Assembly: GCA_002345965.1 (NCBI GenBank)
Contig: DDTF01000018.1
Coordinates: 124,201 to 188,200 of the forward strand
Direction of reading: 5' to 3'
DNA from: Flammeovirgaceae bacterium UBA2371
Lineage (GTDB): Bacteria > Bacteroidota > Bacteroidia > Cytophagales > Cyclobacteriaceae
DNA: 64,000 bases
How positions within the stretch are numbered: position 1 is the first letter of the stretch; the number at the start of each line of letters is the position of its first letter. Below the pieces are notes generated by a model. The model saw only the letters and a list, made by a program, of their open reading frames with translations. It was not told the DNA's origin and did not search any database. Below, piece after piece: positions 62,930-64,000 of this stretch. The position numbers and the translations under genes are program-made.

Positions 62930-64000
62930 TTAGTTCTTTTTCTTCTTTAATAAGCTATTCAGTTTGTTTTGAAGTTGATCCACTGGAGTTTTGGTTGAGT
63001 CTTTAGGCTGCCCAGCCTGTGCCTGGGTAGAGTCCGGTTTATTTCCTTTCAGCAAATTATTCACAATGTCTTTAGGGTCTGTTCCTTTAATCGCTTCTTG
63101 CACCGCCTCCTTTGTCTTTTCTTGAACTACATTCGTGATCGCCTCCTTCACTTGCTGTTTTTGTTCTTGCATTACCAGTTTGGTTTTAGGGTCATTGTAG
63201 GTACCTCCTACTCCAATGGTAACAGGAATTTCTGATGTTGAATTATTACTTCCGGTGTTTTGGTTGATAAATCCCTGCAACTGCCCTCCCAGTTTTCCTG
63301 CAGGCACATTCATCTTTAAGGAGTAATCTATTGTTCCATCAAGACCAGTACTGCCCGAAACGGTAGTGGTATAGCTACCAAACTTTACATCAAACGGCTG
63401 AACACTTAGCCTTCCATTATTGATATTAGCCGACATCAATACATCTTTCAAAGTCACTTTATCACTGTCCTCTAATTTAGTCAGGGATGTAACTCCTGCA
63501 ACTAATTTAGATTGGGTAAGTGCTGCCTGTGCTATTTTTATCAATCCACCTCCATTGACAGTTGCCATATTGGGCATCATGGTTGGCAGCAACTCCCCGC
63601 TAATCTTAAAGTCGGTGCTAAAGTCTCCGTTGACAAGGCCTGCAATAGGTGCATAGGTTTTTACCACTGAGAAAGAACTTGCCGCTTGCTGAATCGCCAA
63701 GCTTTCAATTTTTAAATTCATATCGTACTTGGGATGAGCGATGTCCTTGGTATTATAGGTTCCAGACATTTGAAATGTGCCTCCCAGCATACTGAATTTA
63801 AGGGCATTAAGATTGGCTATTCCATCTTTCACAATGATATCACCGGATGCGTTGGTTATGGTGTAGTCCATCATTTTGGCAGTCTTAACTGCTGTATGCA
63901 ATATAAAATCTATATTGTTCGGCACTGGTATTACTCCAAAAGCCTCCTCTGTGGTTGTTGTCGTTGTTTCCTCAGTGTCTGTCATGAACTCATTCAGGTC
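62930..64000 (-). CDS. AsmA-like protein (partial, N-terminus outside window)
   Basis: The frame is open from the right edge (D-L-N-E-F before the Met at 63985), so the N-terminal part is missing. The visible part is the C-terminal region of an AsmA-family protein (AsmA/TamB-like lipid-transport or biogenesis factors): LNALKFSMLGGTFQMSGTYNTKD, NGDFSTDFKISGELLPTMMPN and YDPKTKLVM-like elements. A low-complexity Thr tract (EETTTTTTEE) lies before it. The C-terminus is basic (NSLLKKKKN). Its role is probably envelope assembly. Confidence 0.85.
   Translation of the reverse strand, partial: DLNEFMTDTEETTTTTTEEAFGVIPVPNNIDFILHTAVKTAKMMDYTITNASGDIIVKDGIANLNALKFSMLGGTFQMSGTYNTKDIAHPKYDMNLKIESLAIQQAASSFSVVKTYAPIAGLVNGDFSTDFKISGELLPTMMPNMATVNGGGLIKIAQAALTQSKLVAGVTSLTKLEDSDKVTLKDVLMSANINNGRLSVQPFDVKFGSYTTTVSGSTGLDGTIDYSLKMNVPAGKLGGQLQGFINQNTGSNNSTSEIPVTIGVGGTYNDPKTKLVMQEQKQQVKEAITNVVQEKTKEAVQEAIKGTDPKDIVNNLLKGNKPDSTQAQAGQPKDSTKTPVDQLQNKLNSLLKKKKN

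Noticed and set aside
1..64000. tRNA, rRNA and CRISPR elements
   Set aside because: Intergenic gaps are all under about 200 bp and none shows a cloverleaf-type T-arm signature, rRNA sequence or regularly spaced repeats.

Overview
The window looks like chromosomal DNA of a Bacteroidota species, most likely of the order Cytophagales. The evidence is indirect but consistent. Overall GC content is low to moderate, and clear Shine-Dalgarno sequences are largely absent. Many secreted proteins have leader peptides ending in A-Q, and there are short lipoprotein signals. The gene families are typical of the phylum: a FecI/FecR cassette with a TonB-dependent receptor carrying an N-terminal carboxypeptidase-regulatory-like domain, DUF4142, DUF6702, M1 and M14 secreted peptidases, AI-2E exporter, PrsW and a YkvI-type protein. 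I saw no rRNA, tRNA, CRISPR array, insertion sequence, integrase or phage gene. Genes are packed tightly and no gene-free stretch exceeds about 200 bp.

Layout. 1-7.2 kb: a truncated MOT1-like molybdate/sulfate transporter, a DUF4142 secreted protein, a cupredoxin lipoprotein, DNA polymerase I (polA), a long-chain acyl-CoA synthetase and a CBS-domain protein. 7.2-16.9 kb: dienelactone hydrolase, DinB, PhoD phosphatase, AI-2E transporter with a secreted DUF6503-like protein, a thioredoxin-fold-like secreted protein, PrsW protease, a TMEM175-like channel and a large M14 carboxypeptidase-like protein. 16.9-24.6 kb: a translationally coupled tpiA-prmA pair followed by an unrecognised 1591-residue secreted protein, then a DUF6702 protein divergent from a HupE/UreJ-like membrane protein. 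24.7-31.5 kb: three tandem paralogous M1 metallopeptidases.

31.5-41.6 kb: threonine/serine dehydratase, nitroreductase, P1 (S58) peptidase, a barrel lipoprotein, a methyltransferase, coaX abutting an osmoprotectant ABC transporter (the binding protein and permease are fused), DUF427, a sterol-desaturase-family protein and a DUF1801-AlkC pair. 41.7-47.6 kb: ECF sigma factor, FecR anti-sigma factor, an STN-domain protein with 16-residue surface repeats, and a TonB receptor. 47.7-54.6 kb: a beta-carbonic anhydrase/SulP pair, a CocE-type hydrolase, two tandem secreted paralogs and an SRPBCC protein. 54.7-64 kb: two M20 hydrolases, a secreted M24 aminopeptidase P, a DOPA-dioxygenase-family protein, YeiH-like and YkvI-like membrane proteins, a lipoprotein and a truncated AsmA-like protein.

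Taken together the window encodes a protein- and peptide-scavenging envelope repertoire (M14, three M1, S58, CocE, two M20, M24) mixed with housekeeping genes. The most unusual items are four. First, the sigma/anti-sigma cassette has its STN signalling domain on a 16-residue-repeat protein and not on the TonB receptor. Second, there is a tandem M1 triplication. Third, the 1591-residue secreted protein has no family I can name. Fourth, the PolA has lost all four proofreading metal ligands. Start positions below were refined by signal peptides and family N-termini where the longest open frame was implausible.
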